Of a DNA stretch of 64,000 bases, positions 42,566 to 52,047 are shown piece by piece (positions within the stretch are counted from its first letter, which is position 1; each line of letters begins with the position of its first letter). The position numbers and the translations under genes were made by a program. Under the pieces are notes generated by a model. It did no database searches, was not told the DNA's origin, and saw only the letters and a program-made list of their open reading frames with translations. This DNA comes from an uncultured Monoglobus sp. (GTDB lineage Bacteria > Bacillota > Clostridia > Monoglobales > Monoglobaceae): assembly GCA_947628795.1 (NCBI GenBank), contig CANRBF010000004.1, forward strand, positions 114,209 through 178,208, in the 5' to 3' direction.

Positions 42566-43767
42566 CACTCGCCTACCTCCTCTTTCAGCAGGTCGCCCAA
42601 AATTTTTATTCCCTTTTCTATCTGCTCAAACGACGCGGTGGAGTAGTTCATTCTGAACGTGTTGTATGTAGCCGTGTCGTCTATCATCGTGGTTGAGCCG
42701 GGCACGAACGCCACGCCGCGCTCGACCGCCTTCGCCATTATCTCTTTTGTGTCATAGCCCTCGGGCATCTCACAGAACAGGAAAATTCCGCCCTGAGGCG
42801 TGGTGTGGGTCACCGAGGCCGGGAAGTACTTGTCCATGCACTCGCACATGAAGCGGCACTTCTCGCCGTATACCATGCGCAGACGGGCAATGTGATCGTC
42901 GATAGAGTTGTTCTTTATGTACTCATAGGCCGTCATCTGCGAGAACACGTTGGTGTGCACGTCCTGAACCTGCTTGCATATTATCATGCGCTCCATCAGA
43001 TCCCTGTGGCAGGACACGAATCCAAGCCTGAGACCCGGTGACAGTATCTTTGAGAACGAGCCCAGATACACGACTCTGCCGTTTGTGTCCATCGACTTCA
43101 TAGTCCTGACGTCCTCACCGTCGAATCTCAGCTCGCCGTAGGGGTTGTCCTCAAATATAATAAAATCGTATTTCTCCGCCAGCCCCAAAAGCTTTTTGCG
43201 GTTCTCGAGCGACATCGTAATGCCCGACGGGTTCTGGAACGTAGCGATCGTGTATATCACTTTGATATTCGGGTGAGCCTTGCAAAGCTCCTCAAGCTCA
43301 TCCATGTCGATGCCGTCACTCTTGACGGTCACGCCGTACAGCTCCGCGTTATAAGAGCGAAAGCTGTTGAGACCGCCGATAAAGCTCGGCAGCTCGCACA
43401 CGACGCCGTCTCCGGGGTTTAGAAGCGACTTTGCCGCGAGGTCTATTCCCTGCTGGCCGCCGCTGACGATTATCGTCTCGTTATAATCGTCCTCTTTGAT
43501 TATGCCCTGAGAGACAAGACGTTTCTTTACCCAGTCGCGGAGGGGAGTGTAGCCCTCGGTCACGCCGTACTGAAGCGCCACCTTGCCTTGATTTATAAGC
43601 ACATCACTCGCCGCTTTCGCCAGCTGCTCGCAGGGGAACAGCTCGGGGTCGGGCGCGCCTCCCGCAAACGAGATTATGCCGGGCTTGTCGAGAAGCTTGA
43701 ATATTTCACGGATGGCCGAAGCCTCCAAATGTTTAACTTTATCGGAAAATTTTGTTTGAATGTCCAT
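42565..43767 (-). CDS. PLP-dependent aminotransferase, class I/II (2-aminoadipate/aromatic type)
   Basis: 400 residues of the fold-type I family related to LysN and ARO8 aminotransferases: IISFAGGAPDPELFP (about 30), YGVTEGYTPLRDWV, the substrate Asn in TFQNPSGITMS (about 178), and the PLP lysine in YLGSFSKILSPGLRLGF (about 237). The usual substrate range is branched, aromatic or 2-aminoadipate amino acids with 2-oxoglutarate. It could make the aryl-pyruvates used by IorAB, but the genes are not adjacent; that is a guess. Confidence 0.9.
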   Translation of the reverse strand: MDIQTKFSDKVKHLEASAIREIFKLLDKPGIISFAGGAPDPELFPCEQLAKAASDVLINQGKVALQYGVTEGYTPLRDWVKKRLVSQGIIKEDDYNETIIVSGGQQGIDLAAKSLLNPGDGVVCELPSFIGGLNSFRSYNAELYGVTVKSDGIDMDELEELCKAHPNIKVIYTIATFQNPSGITMSLENRKKLLGLAEKYDFIIFEDNPYGELRFDGEDVRTMKSMDTNGRVVYLGSFSKILSPGLRLGFVSCHRDLMERMIICKQVQDVHTNVFSQMTAYEYIKNNSIDDHIARLRMVYGEKCRFMCECMDKYFPASVTHTTPQGGIFLFCEMPEGYDTKEIMAKAVERGVAFVPGSTTMIDDTATYNTFRMNYSTASFEQIEKGIKILGDLLKEEVGE

Positions 43768-43784
43768 TTATTTACCTCGCAATA

Positions 43785-44255
43785 CTATAATACTATATAT
43801 CCTTTTTCTTTTTTGATCTCGTCCGAAGGCTCTTCGGCCGCATCCTCTTCCGCATCCTCGGCCTCCGGTTCCTCGATATCGGGAGCGGCGTCTTCGGTCG
43901 CGTTGTCCTCGGGTTCTTCATCTTTCGCCTGCTCCTCGGCGGCCGAACCGTCATAGGAAACGATCTTGTGGTTTGAGCAGTACAGCTTTTTGATTATCAT
44001 TCTGGCCGCCACAATGCCGCCCGCGATAGCGCCTATAATGCCCGCTATTATCATAATGAGCTTTATGCTGCCGCCGACAGCCGCGCACAGCTTATCCCAA
44101 AACGTCGGGTTTTTGCGGCGCATGTATTCCTTCTTTTTGGCGCCGTACCAGTCCTTGACGCTGTCTCCGGCGTCCGAGAAAAACTCGCCCGTTCTCTTGA
44201 TATACGGCGAGGCGAACCTTGCCGCGTCATCGGCGTATTCTCTGAAACATCTCAT
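43785..44255 (-). CDS. Single-pass membrane protein with acidic tail, function unknown
   Basis: 156 residues. A basic, helical N-terminal region (about 1-55; KDWYGAKKKEYMRRKNP) precedes one transmembrane segment (SIKLIMIIAGIIGAIAGGIVAA, about 62-85), then a highly acidic Glu/Asp/Ala/Pro tail (about 105-148) ending in KKEKGYIVL. The low-complexity tail suggests an intrinsically disordered domain. I see no family match. It is between hpt and the aminotransferase on the same strand. Confidence 0.6.
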   Translation of the reverse strand: MRCFREYADDAARFASPYIKRTGEFFSDAGDSVKDWYGAKKKEYMRRKNPTFWDKLCAAVGGSIKLIMIIAGIIGAIAGGIVAARMIIKKLYCSNHKIVSYDGSAAEEQAKDEEPEDNATEDAAPDIEEPEAEDAEEDAAEEPSDEIKKEKGYIVL

Positions 44256-44298
44256 ATCAATTCCTCCGTTTATATAAAAATTAAATTATTTATCTGTT

Positions 44299-44841
44299 TT
44301 AATCATCGTCGCTCGGCTCGATCACCGCCACATAAGGCAGGTGGCGAAATTTTTCCGCGTAGTCCAGGCCGTAGCCCACTATGAACTCATCGGGTATCCT
44401 GACGCCTATGTAATCCGCCTCGAAATCCGCCGCGCGTCTGTCGGGTTTGTCGAACAGTCCGCAGAACCTGAGGCTTTTCGGGTTTTTCTCTTTGAGATAT
44501 TCCCTCATTCTCGACAGCGTCCTGCCCGTGTCGATAATATCCTCGACCACCAGCACGTCGCTGTTCTCGATTTCCGAGGTGAGGCCTCTTATATCCACAT
44601 CGCCGCTGCTCACTCCGCCCATGCCGTAGCTCGAGGCGCGTATATACTCGATCCTGAGATCGGGAACGTCCAGCTTACGCGCCAAATCGGAAGTGAAAAC
44701 CGCGGCGCCCTTAAGCACGCACAGCAGCGTCAGCTTGTCGATCTCCTCCCGCTTTATGTCACTGTTTATTTTGTCCGCCACGTCCGAAACTATCCGTTTG
44801 AGCTCGTCCTCGCCGAACATAATTTTTTTGATCTTACACAT
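44299..44841 (-). CDS. hpt: Hypoxanthine phosphoribosyltransferase
   Basis: 180 residues with the PRPP-binding motif VLVVEDIIDTGRTL (about 96-109), LLCVLKGAAVFTSDLAR for the flexible loop region, and the C-terminal FIVGYGLDYAEKFRHLPYV. It salvages hypoxanthine and guanine to IMP and GMP. It follows tilS by two bases; tilS-hpt is a conserved Firmicutes pair. GAGGAA serves as ribosome-binding site inside the tilS end. Confidence 0.95.
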   Translation of the reverse strand: MCKIKKIMFGEDELKRIVSDVADKINSDIKREEIDKLTLLCVLKGAAVFTSDLARKLDVPDLRIEYIRASSYGMGGVSSGDVDIRGLTSEIENSDVLVVEDIIDTGRTLSRMREYLKEKNPKSLRFCGLFDKPDRRAADFEADYIGVRIPDEFIVGYGLDYAEKFRHLPYVAVIEPSDDD

Positions 44842-44843
44842 AT

Positions 44844-46310
44844 TTATTCCTCATAGTGTACAACAAGATAATTCTTGGTGTGCTTGTCGGGCTTGTATAT
44901 CTCGCTCACGCGTACGCCCAAAACCGCTATGTTCTCGTCGCCGAAGCACAGCACCGGGACCGCCGCTCTGTTCTCTCGGCGTATCTTGCGGTCGATAAAC
45001 AGGCTTTTGAGCTTTTTGGTCTTTCCGTTTTTGTAGACCGCGATCCTGTCGCCCGCGATCCTGCTGCGCAGCTTGAAGCGAGCGGTCTTTATGCTCTCGT
45101 CGTCAAGCCCCAGCTTGTCGGCGTCAAGCAGCGTGTCGCCTTTCGTCTCGACGAAAGCCTCTTTGCCTATCAGCGTTATAGAGATCTCGGCTCCTGTTTT
45201 TTCTATATTATACAGCTTATCGGCTCCGACTTCAACACAAAATTCAATATTGTTACAAGAATTTAATGATTCCGAGCCGCCTTCGGTTTTATCCGCCGCC
45301 CAAAACTCCAGCCAACCGTATCTCTCGCTGACCCGAAGCCCGCCGGGAAGCTCTGCACCCGAGCTTTCGCCGTCGATAATTTTATGCACTGCCTCGATAT
45401 GCTTTCGCTCGGGCTTGTAATCATCGCCCATAGCGTCCTTGGCGCACAGCATGATAAGCCGCGAGACTATGCTCTTTTGCGCCACCGTCCTGAGGCTATC
45501 GATATGCAGCGCCTTTATTCCGCTGTTTTTAAGCGGCGGTCTCAGGCGGGCATAAAGTCTCTCGGCATAGCCGTCCATAAAATCCGCGTCCTCCTCCGCC
45601 GAGTCGGCCAGATTGCACAGGGAGCTTACCACGCTCGGGTTAAATTCTTTTTCGATGGTCGGCAGAAGGTTCAGTCTGATGTTGTTTCGTGTGTAGCGCG
45701 CGTCCGCGTTGGTGCTGTCGGTTATATACTCAAGCCCCGCCGCCTCGCAGTATTTCTCTATCTCGGCGCGGGTCACATCAAGCAGCGGACGGATCACACC
45801 GTCGTCCCGCTTGTACCTCACGCCGCGCAGACCCGAAAGCCCCGTGCCGCGAATTATCCTCATCAGCACCGTCTCGGCGCGGTCGTTTTTGTTGTGTGCG
45901 GTGGCGACCGCTTTTATGTTATGCTCGCTCATCACTCGGGCGAAAAAGTCATATCTGGCGCGTCTGCCCGCCTCCTCCTCGGTGAGGCCGTTGTTTTTCG
46001 CAAGCTCCGGCACGTCGCATTTTTCGGTATAGAGAGTGACGCCCAGGCTTTCGCACAGCTTCCGGCAGAATTTCAAATCGCGCTCCGCCTCTTCTCCCCT
46101 TATCATATGGTTCAGATGCGCGGCACAGACCGTGAACTTTTTTGACTTTGAAAGTCTGAGCAAAGCGTCCAGCAGGCATACCGAATCGGCGCCGCCCGAA
46201 AGGGCGACCGAAATCTCGGCTCCGCGCGGGACCATGGAATACTTATCCATCGCCGCCGACACCTTGCCGAGCACGATATTTATAATATCTGTGTTTTTTT
46301 CGTCAATCAC
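44844..46310 (-). CDS. tilS: tRNA(Ile)-lysidine synthase
   Basis: 488 residues, GTG start overlapping the dnaB stop by eight bases. PP-loop ATP pyrophosphatase motif ALSGGADSVCLL (about 37), then NHMIRGEEAERDLKFC, EEEAGRRARYDFF and HNKNDRAETVLMRIIRGTGLSGLRG, all typical; a C-terminal TilS domain follows. It converts the wobble C of tRNA-Ile(CAU) to lysidine, which is essential. Confidence 0.95.
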   Translation of the reverse strand: MIDEKNTDIINIVLGKVSAAMDKYSMVPRGAEISVALSGGADSVCLLDALLRLSKSKKFTVCAAHLNHMIRGEEAERDLKFCRKLCESLGVTLYTEKCDVPELAKNNGLTEEEAGRRARYDFFARVMSEHNIKAVATAHNKNDRAETVLMRIIRGTGLSGLRGVRYKRDDGVIRPLLDVTRAEIEKYCEAAGLEYITDSTNADARYTRNNIRLNLLPTIEKEFNPSVVSSLCNLADSAEEDADFMDGYAERLYARLRPPLKNSGIKALHIDSLRTVAQKSIVSRLIMLCAKDAMGDDYKPERKHIEAVHKIIDGESSGAELPGGLRVSERYGWLEFWAADKTEGGSESLNSCNNIEFCVEVGADKLYNIEKTGAEISITLIGKEAFVETKGDTLLDADKLGLDDESIKTARFKLRSRIAGDRIAVYKNGKTKKLKSLFIDRKIRRENRAAVPVLCFGDENIAVLGVRVSEIYKPDKHTKNYLVVHYEE

Positions 46311-47679
46311 GCCTACCGCTCCAGTTCGTAAATTTCACGTATTCTCCCAGCCATGAAAGGTACTCGTAACCCACCTCGCCGTTTCTGTGCTTCTCAAATT
46401 TAATTTTTGTCTTGTTCGGCTCCTCGCAGTCCTCTTTATAATATCCCTCTCTGTAGAGGAAAATAACGATATCGGCGTCCTGCTCGATCGAGCCCGACTC
46501 GCGCAGATCGCTCAAAACGGGCTCTTTGCTGTCTCTTTTCTCAACAGCTCTGTTGAGCTGAGACAGTGCGATAACCGGTATCTCAAGGTCATTCGCCATG
46601 ACCTTTAGCGTTCTCGAGATATCCGAGACCTCCTGCTGACGGCTGGCGTTTCTGAGGCCGGAGGTCATAAGCTGCAGATAGTCGATAACCACCAGATCAA
46701 GACCCTTTTCCATTTTCAGCTTGCGGCACTTGGCCGCGATCTCGGCCGCCGTTATGGCCGAGTTGTCGTCTATATAAATATTTGTGCCGACCAGCGCCGA
46801 AAGCGCCTCGCCCAGACGCGGCCAGTCATCGTCTTTTATGTCGCCGCGCTTGATGCGCTCGGAGCTGACCTTCGCCTCGCCCGCCAGCATGCGGTTGGCG
46901 ATCTGTATACCGGGCATCTCAAGGCTGAATATCGCCACGGTGGCGCCGCCTTTTATCGCGGCGTTCTGGGCTATGTTGAGGCCGAGAGCCGATTTGCCCA
47001 TTCCGGGACGTCCCGCTATCAGGACAAGCTCGGCGGGATGCAGACCCGCTGTCCTGCGGTCGAGATCGGCAAAGCCTGTCGTGAGTCCCGTGATCTCCTC
47101 GTTCGCGTCGGCAAGCTGCTCGATTTTGTCAATGCTGTCGTTTAAGTAAGTGGAAATATGCGAAAGGCCGCTGTTGTTCTTGTCATGGGTTATGTCGATT
47201 ATGCCCTGCTCGGCCACCGCCAGCATATCGTCAAAATCACCCTCTCCCGAATAGCATCTTGACGCGGTTTTTTCGCACAGATCTATCAGCCTGCGAATGC
47301 TCGCCTTCTCGCTGACGATCCCGGCGTAGTGCCGCACGCTCGAGGGGTCGGTCGAGGGCACCAAATCAAGGAGGTGCACGATAAACTGCATTCCTCCGAT
47401 TTGGTCAAGTATTCCTTTTTTGCCAAGCTCGTCCTTTATCGTGACAAAGTCGATCCCCTTGCCCAGGTTGAACATATCGAGCAGCGCGTCATAAAGACGG
47501 CGATGTCGGTCGATATAAAAATCGTCGGACGACGCGATCCCCATGACCTCCGGGATCAGATTGCGGTCGCACATTATCGCGCCCAAGACCGCCTGCTCCG
47601 CCTCGTCGCTGAACGGCATTACCCTGAGATTGACCTCATCGGCAAGCTCGGGCCCGAAATTCTCATTTTCGTATTCCAT
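46303..47679 (-). CDS. dnaB: Replicative DNA helicase
   Basis: 458 residues from ATG 47679; a GTG at 47691 is possible but its Shine-Dalgarno touches the codon. N-terminal DnaB domain (FSDEAEQAVLGAIMCDRNLIPEV), and a RecA-like C-terminal domain with Walker A AGRPGMGKSALGLN (about 210), Walker B LDLVVIDYLQLM, and SRTLKVMANDLEIPVIALSQLNRAVEKR. It is the hexameric fork helicase (DnaC in Bacillus). It sits downstream of rplI as in other Firmicutes. Confidence 0.96.
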   Translation of the reverse strand: MEYENENFGPELADEVNLRVMPFSDEAEQAVLGAIMCDRNLIPEVMGIASSDDFYIDRHRRLYDALLDMFNLGKGIDFVTIKDELGKKGILDQIGGMQFIVHLLDLVPSTDPSSVRHYAGIVSEKASIRRLIDLCEKTASRCYSGEGDFDDMLAVAEQGIIDITHDKNNSGLSHISTYLNDSIDKIEQLADANEEITGLTTGFADLDRRTAGLHPAELVLIAGRPGMGKSALGLNIAQNAAIKGGATVAIFSLEMPGIQIANRMLAGEAKVSSERIKRGDIKDDDWPRLGEALSALVGTNIYIDDNSAITAAEIAAKCRKLKMEKGLDLVVIDYLQLMTSGLRNASRQQEVSDISRTLKVMANDLEIPVIALSQLNRAVEKRDSKEPVLSDLRESGSIEQDADIVIFLYREGYYKEDCEEPNKTKIKFEKHRNGEVGYEYLSWLGEYVKFTNWSGRRD

Positions 47680-47769
47680 ACTGAATTCCACTCCGATAAA
47701 AATTTCTCACGCGCGGCGGCGCGGCCGCCCAAACGCGTTTTCTTTCGTATGCTTTCCTTTGCCCGGTAA

Positions 47770-48216
47770 TTACTGAGGCGTCACTTCAACCTTAAAGGTG
47801 CCTGAAATTCCCGTGTACAGCGAAACCTTTACATCGGTCACGCCGCATGTCTTTATTCCGTCGGGCAGGTTGATCTTTCTTTTGTCAACAGTGATATTGT
47901 ACTGCTGCTTGAGAGCCTCGGCCACATCCTTTGAGGTGACGGAGCCGAACAGCTTGCCGTTCGCGCCCGCTTTTGCAGTGAGCTTAACAGTCATATCCTT
48001 CATGCGCTCCGCGATGTTGTTGGCCTTGACTTCCTCCTGATTGCGGCGGTACTCCTCGGCGCCGCGCTTGCCCTCAAGCTCGTTCAGCGCCTGCTTGGTG
48101 GCTACCTTGGCGAGGCCGCGCTTTAACAGATAGTTGTTGGCGTATCCGTCGCTGACCTTTATAAGGTCGCCCTTCTTGCCCTGTGACTTAACGTCCTGTG
48201 TCAAAATTACTTTCAT
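47770..48216 (-). CDS. rplI: Ribosomal protein bL9
   Basis: 148 residues. MKVILTQDVKSQGKKGDLIKVSDGYANNYLLKRGLA is the L9 N-domain (part shown: GDLIKVSDGYANNYL), followed by the long connecting helix and the C-terminal RNA-binding lobe. It binds domain V region of 23S rRNA. AAAGGAG precedes the ATG. It lies between gdpP and dnaB. Confidence 0.98.
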   Translation of the reverse strand: MKVILTQDVKSQGKKGDLIKVSDGYANNYLLKRGLAKVATKQALNELEGKRGAEEYRRNQEEVKANNIAERMKDMTVKLTAKAGANGKLFGSVTSKDVAEALKQQYNITVDKRKINLPDGIKTCGVTDVKVSLYTGISGTFKVEVTPQ

Positions 48217-48288
48217 GATAATATACTCCTTTAAAATTTATTAAATCATAATTATATCACCGACCCGTGCAGTGGGTCCGTGCCGTAT

Positions 48289-50316
48289 TTATTCGTCCAT
48301 GACATCGTCTATGGCGGCTTTGAGCATTTCCTCCGCGTGCTCGATGTCGGTTGACGGGATCTGCGCTCCCGCGATCGTTATATGTCCGCCGCCGCCCAAA
48401 CGCTCCATGATGAGCTGCACGTTTATCGTTTCGGTCGAACGGGCGCTGATCGAAATCTTGTGGCCTATTCGCGCAAGCACGAACGACGCCTCTATCCCCG
48501 CTATGTTGAGCAGCTCATCAGCCGCCTTTGCGGCGATGACCTGCTGCTCCTTGCCGTTTACGCCGCTTGAGGCGATCGCTATACCATCGCGGTAGACCCT
48601 GACGCTGCCGATAATTTTTGACAGCATGACCGACTCGTTTATGTCGCTCTTAAACAGCCTCTGCACGCTGACCGGATTGACGCCCAGCCGCCTGAGATAC
48701 GCCGCTGCTTCGAAGGTGCGCACGCCCGTTTTGAACGTGAAACCCTTTGTGTCGAGGAATATGCCCGCATAAAGAGCCTCCGCCTCGCTGACGTCGATCT
48801 TCGGGTTGTCCTGTATATACTGAAGTATCTCGGTCACCATCTCGCAGGCTGACGAGGCATACGGCTCGTGGTATGTGAGCACCGCCTTGTCGATAAAATC
48901 CTCCGAGCGCCTGTGATGGTCTATCAGGACCACGGACTTGGCCGCGTCCAGCAGGTCGACAAACTCCACCATACTGTGCCTGTGGGTGTCGACAACTATC
49001 AAAAGCGTGTTTTTGTCCAGAATATTCATAGCCTTATCGCCGCCTATGATGCGCCCGTCGTATTCCGGATTGTCCTCAAACCCGTCAAGCAGCGCCGCGG
49101 CGTTGGTGGAATTCCTCTTGACCGCAATATACGCGTCGCCGCCGCGGGTGCGTATCGCGCGGCATAAGCCTATCGCGGCTCCCATCGAGTCCATATCGCT
49201 GTTTTTGTGGCCCATGATTATGACCTTCGATGATTCGTCTATCAGTTTTCGCATGGCGTGCGCCACGACCCTGGCCTTGACCTTGGTGCTTTTTTCCACC
49301 TCGCGGCTCTTAGCACCGTAGAATTTATAGGCGGACGGCGACTTGACGACCACCTGATCGCCTCCGCGGCCCAGCGCCATATCAAGCGCCAGAACCGACA
49401 TGTCATTGTTTTCCTCAAAGGTCTCGCCGCCTATGCCGGTGCCTATGCTCAATGTCACCGGGATCTTGTTTTCAAGGTTAATGCTCCTTATATCGGCCAA
49501 AATACCGTATTTTCCTTTTTCGATTATCTCCGAGTACTCGCGGCTCCTGAAAAAAATGATAAACCTTTCGCGCTCGAACCTGCGCACAACGCCGTTTCCC
49601 GACGCGACCCAAGCGTTTATCCTGCGCTCGATCTCGCCCATCAGTGCGCCGTGGTTGGAGTTTGGCGTCTCCTTTATTACCTCGTCGTAGTTGTCTATAA
49701 CGGCCAGACACTGAACGGCGCGGTTGTCCTCCGCCAGCTGTCTCAGCTCGTTTATCTCGGTGACGTCCACAAAATACAGTCCCGCGAGGCTTATTCCCTC
49801 GTCGGCGCTTTCTATAGAGCACCCGCGGATAACGTAGCTGCGTCCGCCGAACTCGAAATCGTCGACCACCTCGGTGCTGCTCTCGATATATTTGTCGATC
49901 GGCAGACCGGCGAACACATCCTGGATATACTCGCCGTAGTGCGAGTCTCGGTCTATCATTCTCAAAAATCTGTCGTTGCTCCAAATTATCTCGCCCTCGT
50001 CATTTATCACCGCCACCGGATGAACAAAGTTCTCGATCGCGGTTCGGGTCACCGCGTCAACGCAGAACGAGTACTCGTGCATATATTTGTAGACCCGCTT
50101 TTTCCTGATGTGCATGGTAAAGATCGAGTAAAGCAGCACGGCGGCGCCAAGCGCGACCCCAAAAAAGCCCGGGAGCTGCATGCCGAACGCTCCGCCGCGG
50201 ATTATCAGCGCCGCGCCGAAAAGCATGACCGTTATGCCGCACACCGAACTGCAAATAAAGCCTGTCCGAACATCGGACAGAGTGAATTTTTTGACGCGGT
50301 TATTTTTCACCGTCAT
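48289..50316 (-). CDS. gdpP: Cyclic di-AMP phosphodiesterase
   Basis: 675 residues from ATG 50316. Two transmembrane helices (about 18-65), a PAS domain (about 85-160), a degenerate GGDEF domain (ALGRGGDQVVVKS near 310), then DHH (MGHKNSDMDSMGAAIGL near 348; VLIDHHRRSEDF near 428) and DHHA1 (ERLGGGGHITIAGAQ). The domain order is that of GdpP/YybT, which hydrolyses c-di-AMP and thus affects potassium and wall homeostasis. It overlaps yybS by 17 bases. Confidence 0.96.
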   Translation of the reverse strand: MTVKNNRVKKFTLSDVRTGFICSSVCGITVMLFGAALIIRGGAFGMQLPGFFGVALGAAVLLYSIFTMHIRKKRVYKYMHEYSFCVDAVTRTAIENFVHPVAVINDEGEIIWSNDRFLRMIDRDSHYGEYIQDVFAGLPIDKYIESSTEVVDDFEFGGRSYVIRGCSIESADEGISLAGLYFVDVTEINELRQLAEDNRAVQCLAVIDNYDEVIKETPNSNHGALMGEIERRINAWVASGNGVVRRFERERFIIFFRSREYSEIIEKGKYGILADIRSINLENKIPVTLSIGTGIGGETFEENNDMSVLALDMALGRGGDQVVVKSPSAYKFYGAKSREVEKSTKVKARVVAHAMRKLIDESSKVIIMGHKNSDMDSMGAAIGLCRAIRTRGGDAYIAVKRNSTNAAALLDGFEDNPEYDGRIIGGDKAMNILDKNTLLIVVDTHRHSMVEFVDLLDAAKSVVLIDHHRRSEDFIDKAVLTYHEPYASSACEMVTEILQYIQDNPKIDVSEAEALYAGIFLDTKGFTFKTGVRTFEAAAYLRRLGVNPVSVQRLFKSDINESVMLSKIIGSVRVYRDGIAIASSGVNGKEQQVIAAKAADELLNIAGIEASFVLARIGHKISISARSTETINVQLIMERLGGGGHITIAGAQIPSTDIEHAEEMLKAAIDDVMDE

Positions 50317-51280
50317 CACCGGCTCTCCTTGAAGCGCGCAGATTCAGGTTGGAGTCAAGCATTCCCACCAGCATCAGCGCGTAGAATATAAGCGATATAA
50401 ATATGTATCCCAAAACGAACACAAGCAGATATATCAAAAAACGCTTGTATCCCGAATTGATTTTTTTGCTCAGTTTATAGTCGACCACCGACAGTCCGCC
50501 GACCGCCAGCACGAACGATATCACGGCGACTATATTTTTAAGGGCCAGAGTATACACGCTCGTGTCGGTCGTAAAAAACGACAGCAGCATCAGCAATATC
50601 GCAATGATAAGCATGCTTTTGGGCAGCCGTATCATGCTGAACGGAACATAGGCGTATCCCGAGACCCGAAGCCTCTTGGCAAAAAATATTCCCAGTGAGA
50701 GCATAACATATCCCGAGATCAGAGCCGCGATGATCAGAATCGACGGGAAATAGCTCAGGATCGCCGTTTTCGCCGCTTCCATTGACGCGGCGAGAGTCTC
50801 GCCCATCGCGCCCGCTCCGGCTCCGCTCAGGTATGTTCCCATCATGTCTTTCACGGTGCTGAAATAGCCGTCGATCATCTCGGTCACATAGTTGTTCCCG
50901 CTCGCCGCGTTTAAGATCATTATCATTATCAAATAACCGAACAAGTTGGCGATCGTCACCGCGGCCAGCGTCGAGTAATACTTATACCGTTTTCTGATGC
51001 AGAACCCCGCCGTCATATACGGCAGCAGAGACAACGCGCTGCCGACGGGACCGGAGATCAAATCTCCGGTCAGCGCGAATATGAGCGCCAGCGCGGCAAT
51101 GAGCGCCGCGGCGGAAACATACGCGCCCCTGCGTATTATAAGCCACATGAGCGGGATCCCCGAAAGCAGCATGGCGAATATCCCGAGCGCGGGGACATAC
51201 ATGCCCGCGAGCGTCAAAATAACCGTAAGCGCCGCCGCAATCGCGCCCTCGCAAATCGGCGCGGCGGAAAATTTCTTCAT
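50300..51280 (-). CDS. yybS: YybS/DUF2232 family membrane protein
   Basis: 326 residues from ATG 51280 (AGAAGG upstream). About eight transmembrane helices; the family segment is the Gly/Leu-rich GMYVPALGIFAMLLSGIPLMWLIIRRG (part: LGIFAMLLSGIPLMWL) with TGDLISGPVGSALSLLPYMTAGF. The fold resembles the energy-coupling S-component group; function unknown. It always lies before gdpP in Firmicutes. Ends with a charged tail RASRRAGDDGEK. Confidence 0.9.
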   Translation of the reverse strand: MKKFSAAPICEGAIAAALTVILTLAGMYVPALGIFAMLLSGIPLMWLIIRRGAYVSAAALIAALALIFALTGDLISGPVGSALSLLPYMTAGFCIRKRYKYYSTLAAVTIANLFGYLIMIMILNAASGNNYVTEMIDGYFSTVKDMMGTYLSGAGAGAMGETLAASMEAAKTAILSYFPSILIIAALISGYVMLSLGIFFAKRLRVSGYAYVPFSMIRLPKSMLIIAILLMLLSFFTTDTSVYTLALKNIVAVISFVLAVGGLSVVDYKLSKKINSGYKRFLIYLLVFVLGYIFISLIFYALMLVGMLDSNLNLRASRRAGDDGEK

Positions 51281-51302
51281 AATATATAACCTTCTTTTCG
51301 TG

Positions 51303-51641
51303 TCAAGCCCCGAAAGAGCCGATAAACCTAAGCAGCGCCGAAAGATCACCGTAACGCCGCTCGATAAAGTGGCCTCTGTCGATCTCCTCCTTCAGCTTCC
51401 GACCCATGGCTCCGCCTATGCTCTCGTAATCTATCCCGAGCCTCGCCGCCATCACAAAAGCGATGTTGATAAGCGCCGCGGCGTCATCCGTGAGCCTTAA
51501 AACGGTCTCACTGTCGGTCTCCGCGCTGATATCTCCGAACAGGTCGGTGACCTTTTGCAGCAGCTCCACTTTGAGCAGCTCCACGGTCTTGATATTGTTA
51601 GCGATATTTATCTCCAAATTGATCACCCTCATCCGGAGCAT
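51303..51641 (-). CDS. MazG-like family protein
   Basis: About 112 residues if the ATG at 51641 is used; ATG 51632 and GTG 51626 are alternatives, and the predicted transcription start at about 51661 rules out a longer start. The protein is helical (IKTVELLKVELLQKVTDLFGDI; RLTDDAAALINIAFVMAARLG), the pattern of the short MazG-like proteins of Firmicutes, distantly related to all-alpha NTP pyrophosphohydrolases. It lacks the clear EExxE metal motif of true MazG, so catalysis is doubtful. First gene of the yybS-gdpP block. Confidence 0.7.
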   Translation of the reverse strand: MLRMRVINLEINIANNIKTVELLKVELLQKVTDLFGDISAETDSETVLRLTDDAAALINIAFVMAARLGIDYESIGGAMGRKLKEEIDRGHFIERRYGDLSALLRFIGSFGA

Positions 51642-51667
51642 GTCCGGGCACACTCCGCAATGATAAT

Positions 51668-51696
51668 ATTTTACCAAACTTTTGAAATGATTTCAA
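51668..51696 (-). promoter_or_regulatory. Promoter of the mazG-like/yybS/gdpP operon
   Basis: On the minus strand TTGAAA (51696-51691) and TAAAAT (51673-51668), exactly 17 bases apart. Confidence 0.75.
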
Positions 51697-51768
51697 GCCC
51701 TTTTATGAATAATTATGTGACAAATTGATTTCCGACGGCATAGTATGGTTATAGAAACGAGGGATTTT

Positions 51769-52047
51769 ATGTTTTTAAGCGAAAAAAACGGCGTATTTCC
51801 GCTAAATGAGCTGGATCGCGGGAGCGCAGCGGTGATCGCCGAAATAAAAGCCGAACCGGGAGGCGGCCGTCTCGCCGAGATGGGATTTGTTCCGGGCGAG
51901 ACTGTCCAAAACGGTTTCTCATCGCCCGCGGGCGACCCGACGGCCTATCTTTTGGGCGGCTGCTCCCTGGTCGCGCTGAGAAACAGCGAGGCAAAAAATA
52001 TATTGGTGAAGATCATCGCCGAGCAAAAGGAGCGCTGTAATATATGA
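51769..52047 (+). CDS. feoA: Ferrous iron transport protein FeoA
   Basis: 92 residues from ATG 51769 (GAGGGA nine bases upstream). An SH3-like FeoA fold: FPLNELDRGSAAVIAEIKAE, GGGRLAEMGFVPGETVQ (the R-L-x-E-M-G-F-x-P-G box), and VALRNSEAKNILVKII. It works with FeoB at the inner membrane. Its stop overlaps the feoB ATG by four bases. Confidence 0.93.
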   Translation: MFLSEKNGVFPLNELDRGSAAVIAEIKAEPGGGRLAEMGFVPGETVQNGFSSPAGDPTAYLLGGCSLVALRNSEAKNILVKIIAEQKERCNI